From contig NZ_AFCF02000001.1 in the NCBI RefSeq assembly GCF_000203975.2, positions 689,783 to 753,782 of the forward strand: a stretch of 64,000 nucleotides of DNA, written 5' to 3'. Shown one piece after another: positions 35,771 to 43,700 of this stretch. Positions within the stretch are counted from its first letter, which is position 1; each line of letters starts with the position of its first letter. Below the pieces are notes generated by a model, which saw nothing but the letters and a program-made list of their open reading frames with translations, was not told where the DNA came from and did not search any database. The position numbers were made by a program, and so were the translations under genes. This stretch comes from Leisingera sp. ANG1 (GTDB lineage: Bacteria; Pseudomonadota; Alphaproteobacteria; Rhodobacterales; Rhodobacteraceae).

Positions 35771-36537
35771 GCCTTGCCGCCCGAGAAGGTCGAGCTGTCG
35801 GAGATCAGCGGCTCCGGCGGCTCCGACTTCTTCAGAAACGGCGCGCGCTTTACCCAAAGCTTAAGCGCCTGCCAGTAGATCAACGCCACCACACGGGCAG
35901 CTCCCAGCGGCCTGCGCAGGGCGGCGCGCAGCAGCCCGCCGGTGGTCACCGGACGGCGCAGGCCATTCAGCGTCGCCAGCACGCCCTCGCGTCCATTGGT
36001 GTAGGAAATCCGGATGTTGAACGCCCGCTCCGTCATCTCGAAATTGAACCGGTAGCGCCCCGCCACCTGTTGAAACGGCGAGACATGCATCAGCTTCTCC
36101 GCTTCGATCACCTCGCTGCGCTGGATCGGACGGAAATCAGGATGGGCCGCAAAATAACAATGGCGGTGGCCGAAGGTGTTGTTCACCTCGGCTATAAAGG
36201 CCCGCGGGCTGCCATCCTTGACCGCGATCCAGAAGCTGACCGGGTTGAAATGAAACCACAGGAAACTCGGCTGGGTCAGCAGCAGCAGCTGAGCGCCTTG
36301 CAAGGGAAACCCGCGCCGCTCCAGCTCCTCTCGGAACCAGGCGGCGCCGCGCCCGTTGCCGAGGGGGCCGCCGTGGCGGCGGTCGTGGATCGAGAACAGG
36401 TTGAAGCAGTTGCGCGACAGCAGCGGCGGCGCGCCGTCAGTCATGTCGGTCAGAATGAAGTCCACGCCGTAGCGGAAGGCATTCTTCAAGCGGCCCCGGC
36501 GCGCATGAAAGGTCTGTGCTGCAACATGTTCGATCAT
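35767..36537 (-). CDS. DUF1365 family protein
   Basis: A 256-residue protein with the DUF1365 pattern: MIEHVAAQTFHARRGRLKNAFRYGVDFIL at the start, NLFSIHDRRHGGP, QLLLLTQPSFLWFHFNPVSFWIA, and the FHVSPFQQVAGRYRFNFEM-like segment (MHVSPFQ). DUF1365 genes sit beside Cfa-type methyltransferases and FAD desaturases; in R. sphaeroides such a gene belongs to the RpoE regulon and to the furan fatty acid region, where it may be UfaD or UfaO (assignment uncertain). Start is the ATG at 36537, 5 bp after the predicted -10; the mRNA may be leaderless. Confidence 0.88.
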   Translation of the reverse strand: MIEHVAAQTFHARRGRLKNAFRYGVDFILTDMTDGAPPLLSRNCFNLFSIHDRRHGGPLGNGRGAAWFREELERRGFPLQGAQLLLLTQPSFLWFHFNPVSFWIAVKDGSPRAFIAEVNNTFGHRHCYFAAHPDFRPIQRSEVIEAEKLMHVSPFQQVAGRYRFNFEMTERAFNIRISYTNGREGVLATLNGLRRPVTTGGLLRAALRRPLGAARVVALIYWQALKLWVKRAPFLKKSEPPEPLISDSSTFSGGKA

Positions 36538-36541
36538 GCAG

Positions 36542-36571
36542 TGGTTACGCAGCCGCTGCCGCCCCGGATCA
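36542..36571 (-). promoter_or_regulatory. Predicted RpoE-type promoter of the DUF1365-SDR pair
   Basis: Minus-strand TGATCC (36571 to 36566), 18-nt spacer, TAACCA (36547 to 36542). The RNA would begin at or within a few bases of the ATG at 36537. Confidence 0.78.
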
Positions 36572-36601
36572 CCCGCAAGCACAGTTTTATCGGGAAAGAA
36601 G

Positions 36602-36631
36602 TGATCCGCATTCTTGCTCCCGGCGTATCAG
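36602..36631 (+). promoter_or_regulatory. Predicted RpoE-type promoter of the six-gene fatty acid/photolyase operon
   Basis: TGATCC (36602-36607), 18-nt spacer, TATCAG (36626-36631), 30 bp before the start of the FAD gene. It is divergent from the DUF1365 promoter within the same 120-bp gap. Confidence 0.82.
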
Positions 36632-36661
36632 GTCCAAACATCAGCAAGGGAAAACCGACGC

Positions 36662-38011
36662 ATGCTGGATCAAACTCAGGGACCGCGCCGCAAGATCGCC
36701 ATCGTGGGAGGCGGTATTTCCGGGCTCTCCGCGGCGTATTACCTGTCTGAAAGACATGACGTTACCTTGTTTGAGGCCGCCCCCCGACTGGGCGGCCACG
36801 CGCGCACCGTGCTGGCGGGCAAGAATGGCGATCAGCCGGTGGATACCGGCTTCATCGTGTTCAACTATGCCACCTACCCCTACCTGACCCGGCTGTTCCG
36901 CGAGCTGGATGTGCCTGTGATCAAAAGCGAGATGAGCTTTTGCGCCAGCATCGACGACGGCCGTCTGGAATACGGGCTGAACAATCTGCGAATGCTGGCG
37001 GCACAGAAACTCAATCTGGTGCGGCCGCAGTTTCACAAGATGGTCGCCGATATCGTGCGCTTCGGCAAACGGGCCGAGGCCGCCGCCACCGACGACAACA
37101 AGACCATCGGCGAGCTGGTGGAGGAGCTGGGTCTGGGCAGCTGGTTCCGCAACCATTACCTGATGCCAATGTGCGGCGCGATCTGGTCGACCCCGGCCAC
37201 CGACGTCGACGCTTTTCCGGCCAAATCGCTGGTCCGCTTCTTCCGCAACCACGCACTGCTGGCCGGGACGGGCAAACACCAGTGGTGGACCGTCAAGGGC
37301 GGCAGCATCGAATATGTCCGCCGCCTGGAAGCCGCCCTGGTTGCGCGGGGCTGTGAGATCCGCACCGGCAGTCCGGTCGAGCAAGTCACCCGTCAGGCGG
37401 GCTGTGTTTCGGTGCAGGCGCAGGGCGCGGACCCGCGCCTGTTCGATGACATCATCCTTGCCTGCCATTCCGATCAGGCGCTTTCCATACTGGGGGCTGA
37501 TGCCACCCCGGCCGAGGCCGCGGCGCTTGGGGCAATCCGCTATCAGCCCAACACCGCGGTTCTGCATTGCGACAGCGGGCAGATGCCCAAGCGGCGCAGC
37601 TGCTGGTCCAGCTGGGCCTACCGCAGCCAGGACGGCGGCGTCGGCGTTACTTACTGGATGAACCGCCTGCAAAGCATTCCGGAAAGCGATCCGCTGTTCG
37701 TGACCCTGAACCCCACCCGGCCTATTCCTGCGGGTAAGGTTTATGACACGGTGGAATTCTCCCACCCCGTTTTCGACAAGGCAGCCCTGCGCGCCCAGCG
37801 ACAGATCCGGACGATACAGGGGCAGAACAACACCTGGTTTGCAGGCGCCTACAACCGCCACGGCTTTCACGAAGACGGCATCGCCAGCGCCATGCGGATT
37901 GTCCGCATAATGAATTCTCTCACCCCTTACCTGGCCAAAGGAACAGATCATGGCATTCACGGACAAAGCCCTTCAGTCGGAATTTCTGACGGTCTGCGCG
38001 CGACTGCGTGA
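36662..38011 (+). CDS. FAD-dependent amine oxidase/desaturase-like protein (furan fatty acid pathway candidate)
   Basis: Flavoprotein of 449 residues. It opens with a Rossmann motif IAIVGGGISGLSAAYYLSERHDVTLFEA (about residues 14-40), followed by RLGGHARTV, as in NAD(P)/FAD-binding phytoene-desaturase-like oxidoreductases. Later GTGKHQWWTVKGGSIEYVRRLE and the C-terminal FAGAYNRHGFHEDGIASAMR (FAD-binding end) are conserved in the group linked to cyclopropane/furan fatty acid clusters. The start at 36662 was preferred over 36614, which lies upstream of the transcript start. Its 3' end runs 62 bp into the methyltransferase gene. UfaD is a plausible role; not proven. Confidence 0.88.
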   Translation: MLDQTQGPRRKIAIVGGGISGLSAAYYLSERHDVTLFEAAPRLGGHARTVLAGKNGDQPVDTGFIVFNYATYPYLTRLFRELDVPVIKSEMSFCASIDDGRLEYGLNNLRMLAAQKLNLVRPQFHKMVADIVRFGKRAEAAATDDNKTIGELVEELGLGSWFRNHYLMPMCGAIWSTPATDVDAFPAKSLVRFFRNHALLAGTGKHQWWTVKGGSIEYVRRLEAALVARGCEIRTGSPVEQVTRQAGCVSVQAQGADPRLFDDIILACHSDQALSILGADATPAEAAALGAIRYQPNTAVLHCDSGQMPKRRSCWSSWAYRSQDGGVGVTYWMNRLQSIPESDPLFVTLNPTRPIPAGKVYDTVEFSHPVFDKAALRAQRQIRTIQGQNNTWFAGAYNRHGFHEDGIASAMRIVRIMNSLTPYLAKGTDHGIHGQSPSVGISDGLRATA

Positions 38012-39107
38012 GGGCCGGCTGACGCTGCGCACCCCGGATGGCGCGCGCTATGAATTCGGCGACCGCGGCCCCGAGGCGGAAATGCAGATCAATGACTGGG
38101 CCGCGGTTTCCGCGATGGCGGCGCACGGCCAGGTCGGGCTGGGCGAGGCCTATGTGCAGGGCCTGTGGGACACGCCGTCAGTGGACGGCCTTATGCAGCT
38201 GGCAATGCGCAACCGCGAGCATCTGGGCAGCTACGATCAGGCCAGCCCCCTGAATCGCGCCAAGTTCCGCGTTGTCGACACCCTGCTGCGGGCGAATTCC
38301 AAACGCGGAGCGCGCAAAAACATCCGCGCCCATTACGATGTAGGCAATGAGTTCTACCAGCTGTGGCTGGATGACGGCATGACCTATTCCTCCGGGTTGT
38401 TCGAGGCGGAGGGCGATGATCTGGCGCAGGCGCAGACCCGCAAGAACGCCCGCATCCTTTCGCGGCTGGGCGGTGGCGAACGGGTGCTGGAGATCGGTTG
38501 CGGCTGGGGCGGCTTCGCCGAACAGGCCAGTGCCGCGGGCCGCGACGTGACCGGTGTCACCATCTCGCGCAACCAGCACAGCTATGCCGAAAGCCGCCTG
38601 GACGGGCGCGCCGACATCCAGCTGCGCGACTACCGCGATATCGAGGGCAAGTTCTCCAGCATCGTCTCCATCGAGATGATCGAGGCCGTGGGCGAGCGGT
38701 ATTGGCCCAGCTACTTCGCCAAGCTCAAAAGCAGCCTTGCCGAAGGCGGACGGGTGCTGCTGCAGGCGATCACGGTGCGGGATGACTTCTTCCCGACCTA
38801 CCGGACCTCCTCCGACTACATACGCCAGTATGTCTTTCCCGGCGGTATGCTGCTGTCTGACCAGGTGATTGCGCAGCAGGCAAAATCGGCCGGTCTGCAG
38901 GTCGCGGACAGTTTCGCTTTCGGCCAGGATTATACCCGCACCTGCCGGATCTGGGCGCGTCGTCTGGCCGCGCAAAAGCGCCGGATCATGGATCTGGGAT
39001 ACGGCGAGGCCTTCTTCCGCAACTGGCAGTATTACCTGGATATCTGCGCCGCCTCCTTTGCCATCGGCCACACCAATGTTGTGCAGGTGGAGCTCGCCCA
39101 TGCGTAA
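37950..39107 (+). CDS. ufaM: Cfa-like SAM-dependent methyltransferase (UfaM-like)
   Basis: A 385-residue enzyme with the Cfa layout: an N-terminal domain, then the NIRAHYDVGNEFYQLWLDDGMTYSSGLFE segment (typical of cyclopropane fatty acid synthases, with the GNEFY and MTYSS motifs), and the SAM motif VLEIGCGWGGFAEQA around residues 179-193, plus IEMIEAVGERYWP. In R. sphaeroides a Cfa-family RpoE-controlled protein (UfaM) methylates an unsaturated acyl chain as the first step to furan fatty acids. True cyclopropane synthase activity cannot be excluded by sequence alone. Start ATG at 37950 has AAAGGA 9 nt upstream. Confidence 0.85.
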   Translation: MAFTDKALQSEFLTVCARLREGRLTLRTPDGARYEFGDRGPEAEMQINDWAAVSAMAAHGQVGLGEAYVQGLWDTPSVDGLMQLAMRNREHLGSYDQASPLNRAKFRVVDTLLRANSKRGARKNIRAHYDVGNEFYQLWLDDGMTYSSGLFEAEGDDLAQAQTRKNARILSRLGGGERVLEIGCGWGGFAEQASAAGRDVTGVTISRNQHSYAESRLDGRADIQLRDYRDIEGKFSSIVSIEMIEAVGERYWPSYFAKLKSSLAEGGRVLLQAITVRDDFFPTYRTSSDYIRQYVFPGGMLLSDQVIAQQAKSAGLQVADSFAFGQDYTRTCRIWARRLAAQKRRIMDLGYGEAFFRNWQYYLDICAASFAIGHTNVVQVELAHA

Positions 39108-39591
39108 GCTGCTCCTGACCCTCTGCCTGCTAGCGGTCCCAGCGGTCGGCTTTGCCTCTCCGGTTCAATCCCTGCTGCCGGGGGCCGAACAGCGTGGCGC
39201 GGCGACGTTCCGGCTGCTTGGCCTGCCAGTTTACCAGGCCCGGCTCTTCACCAAGCGTGCCGCGCCTTTGGACTGGTCGCAGGATTTCGGAATCGAACTG
39301 ACCTATCAGCGAAAACTGAGCCAGGATGACTTGGTCGACGCAACGCTGCGCGAGATGCGGCGCCTTGGGTATTCCGCACCCGGCCGCCCCCGGTTCGAGG
39401 CCTGTTTCAAAGGCGTCTCCCCCGGCGACCGTTATCTGGCCGTGAGCCAGGGTCCGGACCGGGTCAGGTTTCTGCGCAATGGACGCACCGCCTGCACGCT
39501 GAACCAAGTGGGTATCAAGCGCAGCTTCATGTCGATTTTTGTGGGCGAAAACACCCGCTCCGCCCGATTCACCCGCGCGCTTCTGGGCTAA
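39100..39591 (+). CDS. Chalcone-isomerase-like (Chalcone_3) secreted protein
   Basis: A 163-residue protein with an N-terminal signal sequence (MRKLLLTLCLLAVPAVGFA) followed by LLPGAEQRGAATFRLLGLPVYQARLFTKRAAPLDW, the chalcone isomerase-like opening (G-x-x-x-Y-x-A-x-L-(Y/F)), then IELTYQRKLSQDDLVDATLREM and FLRNGRTACTL. The ATG at 39100 overlaps the end of ufaM by 8 bp, and the stop overlaps the next start (TAATG). Homologues in other bacteria bind fatty acids or act in lipid metabolism; a role in handling modified acyl chains in the envelope is an inference. Confidence 0.82.
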   Translation: MRKLLLTLCLLAVPAVGFASPVQSLLPGAEQRGAATFRLLGLPVYQARLFTKRAAPLDWSQDFGIELTYQRKLSQDDLVDATLREMRRLGYSAPGRPRFEACFKGVSPGDRYLAVSQGPDRVRFLRNGRTACTLNQVGIKRSFMSIFVGENTRSARFTRALLG

Positions 39592-40820
39592 TGATGCTGT
39601 ATCCCCGGGTCAGCCTCTATGCGATGATGCTCGCCTCTGCGGGGATCCCTCTCTACATCCACCTGCCGCAGTTTGCGTCGGTGAACCTGGGGATCGGCCT
39701 GGGGGCGCTTGGCGGCATCCTGTTGGGGATCCGCCTGTTTGATCTTGTCCAGGACCCGCTGATCGGCTGGGCCATCGACCGCTGGCCCGGGGCGCAGCTT
39801 TGGTTCGCGCTGCTGGCAGCGGGTGGACTGGCAATAGGCTTTCCGCTGCTGTTCGGCCTGGCGGCAGGCCCCCTGGTGGTGCCCAAGCTTGTGCTGATCC
39901 TGCTTCTGCTGTTCTCGGCCTACAGCCTGGGCATGATCCTGCTCTATGGGCGCAGCGCCACTTTGGCCAAACGCGCTGCCCCGCGTGAACTGCTGACGCT
40001 GGCGGCCTTCCGCGAAGCGGGCATGCTGAGTGGTGTGATCTTTGCCTCCATCGCACCCGGCATCCTGGTGGCGCTTGGAGCCGCGGGTCAAGGCTATGCG
40101 GCCTTTGGCCTTGTGCTGGGAGGCTTTGCCCTGTTCACCGCCGCTGCAACCCGGCCGGTCTGGATGCGTTCGGCAGTCACCGGCCAGCCGCTGTCGGCGA
40201 TGGCCCTGACACAGGCTGGCGCGCTGCGCCTCCTGTGCCTGGCGATGCTCAACAGTCTGCCGGTGGCACTGACCTCCACCCTTTTCTTGTTCTTTGTCGA
40301 GGACCGGCTGAACCTGCCTTCATACGCAGGGCCGCTGCTGGTGCTGTTCTTCCTCTGCGCCGGGCTCAGCGTGCCGCTGTGGGCGCGCCTCAGCCAGCGG
40401 ATCGGAGCGAAACAGACGCTGCTGATCGCCATGCCACTGGCCATCGCCAGCTTTGCCGGCGCTGCTGTCCTGGGGCCGGGCAGCCTGCTGGGCTTTGCGG
40501 TGATCTGCGCGGTGTCGGGCGCCACGCTGGGCGCAGACATGGTGCTGCTGCCCGCCATGTTCAGCATCGCGCTGACCCGCGCGGGCCTCAACGCCTCTGC
40601 GGCCTTTGGCATCTGGTCCTTTGCCGGCAAGCTGGCGCTGGCCCTGGCCGCCGCCCTGGCGCTGCCGCTGCTGGAGCAGCAGGGCTTCCGGCCCGGAACG
40701 GACAACAGCCCGCAAGCGCTTAGCGCCCTTGCTGTGTCCTATGCAGTCCTGCCCTGCGTCCTGAAAACCGCCGCCTTCGCCTTTGCCCTGACCCTGCCAT
40801 CAGAAAGAGCAACAGCATGA
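39591..40820 (+). CDS. MFS/GPH-type transporter of the RpoE regulon
   Basis: Integral membrane protein of 409 residues with about twelve hydrophobic segments. The motif GIRLFDLVQDPLIGWAIDRW (residues 44-63) matches the glycoside-pentoside-hexuronide/cation-symporter subfamily of MFS. Start ATG at 39591 overlaps the previous stop (TAATG); stop overlaps DUF3833 (ATGA). A homologue is RpoE-controlled in R. sphaeroides. Cargo unknown; since all neighbours act on acyl chains or oxidative damage, a sugar substrate is doubtful. Confidence 0.87.
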   Translation: MMLYPRVSLYAMMLASAGIPLYIHLPQFASVNLGIGLGALGGILLGIRLFDLVQDPLIGWAIDRWPGAQLWFALLAAGGLAIGFPLLFGLAAGPLVVPKLVLILLLLFSAYSLGMILLYGRSATLAKRAAPRELLTLAAFREAGMLSGVIFASIAPGILVALGAAGQGYAAFGLVLGGFALFTAAATRPVWMRSAVTGQPLSAMALTQAGALRLLCLAMLNSLPVALTSTLFLFFVEDRLNLPSYAGPLLVLFFLCAGLSVPLWARLSQRIGAKQTLLIAMPLAIASFAGAAVLGPGSLLGFAVICAVSGATLGADMVLLPAMFSIALTRAGLNASAAFGIWSFAGKLALALAAALALPLLEQQGFRPGTDNSPQALSALAVSYAVLPCVLKTAAFAFALTLPSERATA

Positions 40821-41365
40821 AACTCCTGACCCTCTGCCTCGCGATCGCTCTTCTTGCGATGATCGCGAAAACCTTCCTGTTCAGCTTTCGGTTCCAGTCG
40901 CCGCCGGATTATGCGGACACAGGCCCGCACTTCATCCTGACCGAACACCTGTCCGGTGAAATCCTGTCTGAAGGGGTGATCTTTGGCCCCACCGGTAAGA
41001 TGGCCAACAGCTTTACCGCCAAAATGGTTGGCGAATGGGACGGCAGAACCGGCACGCTGAGCGAAGAGTTCACTTATTCCAACGGCGTCACCCAAAGCCG
41101 CAAGTGGTTCCTGACCCTTGGCCCCGGCAACACCTTCACCGCCACAGCCGATGACTTGGTGGGAGAGGCTCAGGGCATCGTGTCCGGCTCAACGGTGCAG
41201 CTCCAATATGAAATCACCCTGCCCGAAAGCGCCGGCGGGTACACCCTGAAAGCCACCGATTGGCTGTACCTGACCGCTGACGGGGTGATCATGAACCGGG
41301 CCGAGATGCGCAAGTTCGGCGTCAAGGTTGCCGAGCTGGTTGCCACCATGCGGCCCGCACCATGA
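40817..41365 (+). CDS. DUF3833 family protein
   Basis: A 182-residue protein with a hydrophobic N-terminal anchor (about 2-22) and one beta-rich domain: FILTEHLSGEILSEGVIFGPTGKMANSFTAKMVGEWDGRTGTLSEEFTYSNGVTQSRKWF, which is the DUF3833 core (G-E-G-(V/I)-F...W.G..G.L.E.F). C-terminal YTLKATDWLYLTADGVIMNRAEMRKFG also fits. Lipocalin-like lipid binding has been guessed for the family, not shown. Coupled to the MFS gene by ATGA. Confidence 0.85.
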   Translation: MKLLTLCLAIALLAMIAKTFLFSFRFQSPPDYADTGPHFILTEHLSGEILSEGVIFGPTGKMANSFTAKMVGEWDGRTGTLSEEFTYSNGVTQSRKWFLTLGPGNTFTATADDLVGEAQGIVSGSTVQLQYEITLPESAGGYTLKATDWLYLTADGVIMNRAEMRKFGVKVAELVATMRPAP

Positions 41366-41384
41366 CCCGTCCTGGCGGCGCGGC

Positions 41385-42941
41385 ATGACCGCAGAACGCG
41401 ATCCGGCTGCAGCTGGAAATCTCATACTCATTCTAGGCGATCAGCTCAGCCGCAGCCTTTCCTCGCTGCGGGACGCGGACCCGTCCCGCGACATCCTGCT
41501 GATGGCGGAGGTTGCAGAAGAGGCGTCCTATGTCCGGCACCACAAGAAGAAAATCGCGTTTGTGTTTTCGGCCATGCGCCACTTCGCCAAGGAGCTGGAG
41601 GCCGACGGCTGGCAGCTGCGCTTTGTGCGGCTGGACGATCCCGAGAACACTGGCAGTCTGACGGGCGAGATCGACCGGCTGCGCGCGGACCATCCGGAGG
41701 CGCGGGTGGTGGTCACGGAGCCCGGAGAATACAGGCTGAAGTCCGCGCTGCTTGACTGGGCTGAACAGGCGGGCTCCGCCCTGGACATGCGGCAGGACAG
41801 CCGCTTTCTCTGCTCCCATCAGCGGTTCCGCAAATGGGCCGAGGGGCGCAAGCAGCTGCGGATGGAGTATTTCTACCGCGACATGCGCCGTGATACCGGG
41901 CTGCTGATGGACGGCGATAAGCCGGAGGGCGGCAAGTGGAATTTCGACCACGAGAACCGCAAACCCGCCGGGGGCGGATTGTTTCTGCCGCGCCCGCCGC
42001 AAACCCCGCCCGACGGTATCACGGAGGATGTTCTGGACCTGGTCGACGCCCGGTTCGGCGGCCATTTCGGTTCCCTGCGCCCGTTCTGGTTTGCGGTCAC
42101 CCGGGACGGCGCGCTGGAGGCGCTTGAAAGCTTCGTTGAACAGGCACTGCCGGATTTCGGCGACTATCAGGACGCCATGCTGGAGGGGGAGCGGTTCCTC
42201 TACCATTCGGTCCTGTCGCATTACATCAACGCGGGCCTGCTGGAACCGCTTGAGGTCTGCCGCCGGGTCGAGCGCGCCTATTACGAGGGCCTCGCGCCGC
42301 TAAACGCGGCCGAGGGGTTCATCCGCCAGATCATCGGCTGGCGCGAGTACATGCGCGGCATCTACTGGCTCAACATGCCAGGCTATACAGAGCGGAATTT
42401 TCTGGAGGCCACCCGCCCCCTGCCCGGCTTCTACTGGACAGGCGAGACAGACATGGCCTGCCTGTCTGCCGCCATCACCCAGACCCGCGACGAAGCCTAT
42501 GCGCATCACATTCAGCGGCTGATGGTAACGGGGAATTTCGCCATGCTGGCGGGCGTTGACCCGCATCAGGTGCACGAATGGTACCTTGCGGTTTACGCCG
42601 ACGCCTATGAGTGGGTCGAGGCGCCGAATGTGATCGGCATGAGCCAGTTTGCCGACGGCGGCCTGCTGGGATCAAAACCCTATGCCGCCAGCGGCAACTA
42701 CATCCACAAGATGTCGGACCACTGCTCCAGCTGCCGTTACGATGTGAAGCACAAGTCCGGCGCGGGGGCCTGTCCGTTCAACCCGCTCTACTGGGACTTC
42801 CTTTCGCGCAATGCGGACAAACTGCGCGGTAACCCCCGCCTGCGTCAGGTCTACAGCATCTGGGACAGGATGAGTGCCGGACAGCAAGACGAATATCTGG
42901 AAACTACCCGGCAGGTACTGGAGCGGTATTGTGACGAATAA
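41385..42941 (+). CDS. FeS-BCP photolyase / CryB-PhrB-type (6-4) photolyase family
   Basis: A 518-residue cryptochrome/photolyase-family protein of the iron-sulphur bacterial group (PhrB of Agrobacterium, CryB of R. sphaeroides). N-terminal Rossmann antenna domain LILILGDQLSRSLSSL, C-terminal FAD helical domain with RQIIGWREYMRGIYWLNMPGY and NVIGMSQFADGG. Four Cys coordinate a [4Fe-4S] cluster: C359, C447, C450 and C463, with the same spacings as PhrB (350, 438, 441, 454). Start is the ATG at 41385, 19 bp after the DUF3833 stop; the longer frame to 41328 overlaps that gene and was not chosen. Repairs UV photoproducts or senses light. Confidence 0.93.
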   Translation: MTAERDPAAAGNLILILGDQLSRSLSSLRDADPSRDILLMAEVAEEASYVRHHKKKIAFVFSAMRHFAKELEADGWQLRFVRLDDPENTGSLTGEIDRLRADHPEARVVVTEPGEYRLKSALLDWAEQAGSALDMRQDSRFLCSHQRFRKWAEGRKQLRMEYFYRDMRRDTGLLMDGDKPEGGKWNFDHENRKPAGGGLFLPRPPQTPPDGITEDVLDLVDARFGGHFGSLRPFWFAVTRDGALEALESFVEQALPDFGDYQDAMLEGERFLYHSVLSHYINAGLLEPLEVCRRVERAYYEGLAPLNAAEGFIRQIIGWREYMRGIYWLNMPGYTERNFLEATRPLPGFYWTGETDMACLSAAITQTRDEAYAHHIQRLMVTGNFAMLAGVDPHQVHEWYLAVYADAYEWVEAPNVIGMSQFADGGLLGSKPYAASGNYIHKMSDHCSSCRYDVKHKSGAGACPFNPLYWDFLSRNADKLRGNPRLRQVYSIWDRMSAGQQDEYLETTRQVLERYCDE

Positions 42942-43700
42942 CCTTGCCTTATGTAATATTGCCTGTCCGTCCACAAGCGCCGGATCGCGTTCCTATCGAC
43001 AACTCAGAAAGTACTGGGGAATTCACCTTGTAGCTTGCTTGCCATTAGTCGAAATATCCGCGTCTTGGATGCTGACACATACGAGGGTGGTTTTATTACC
43101 TGATCTACTCGTCACTTCGCACTCGCAAGGAACGGCTTTTCTATGTTGTTGCACCGCGGCATCCAGCCAAGAAAACGAATGCCCGAATTGGGCCGAGGCT
43201 GTGTTGAAACTCCCAGAGACTGCAAACTGCAGACGGGCATCGGCAAGTATTCATGGCATATTTGATTGAGGGCGTGAACTGGATGACATACCACCAGAAA
43301 ACGGGCCCGCTGCTCAGCTTGCCTCAAACTAAGACAAGAAAAGACAGAGCTGCTGGCAAACGGAAGAAATTTAGCGCCGATCGCATCACCACTCTCCTTC
43401 ATGTAACGTTGCGGACCCAGCTTGGAAACCCCATGCGGTCAAGGGCAGTCACTGCATCAAAGTCATCCTTAGACAAGGTTGATTGCCAGGCTCACATTGC
43501 ACCCCCATTGAACAATTTTCCTGAGCTTGCGGTCGCAGGTGTTTCTTCGAGATTTCGGTATGAACCCCGAAAAACGCCCTGCCCCCGCAATGAACTGAGA
43601 GAAAGCAGCCTCTCAAAACGAAAACCGCGCAGTCGAAAGGAAAAACAGCCGCTCTTGAAGCCGTCAGCAACCCCGCCGCGGCGCTGCATAGGAGAACACC
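42942..43700. other. 759-bp region without a credible gene
   Basis: Lower GC than the operon before it. The open frames (for example 43253-43714) have no domain, biased composition and poor ribosome sites. The stretch GGCTGTGTTGAAACTC at 43198-43213 looks like a degenerate insertion-sequence end. No terminator hairpin with a T-run was found for the photolyase operon. A GGAG at 43690-43693 serves the following gene. Confidence 0.6.
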
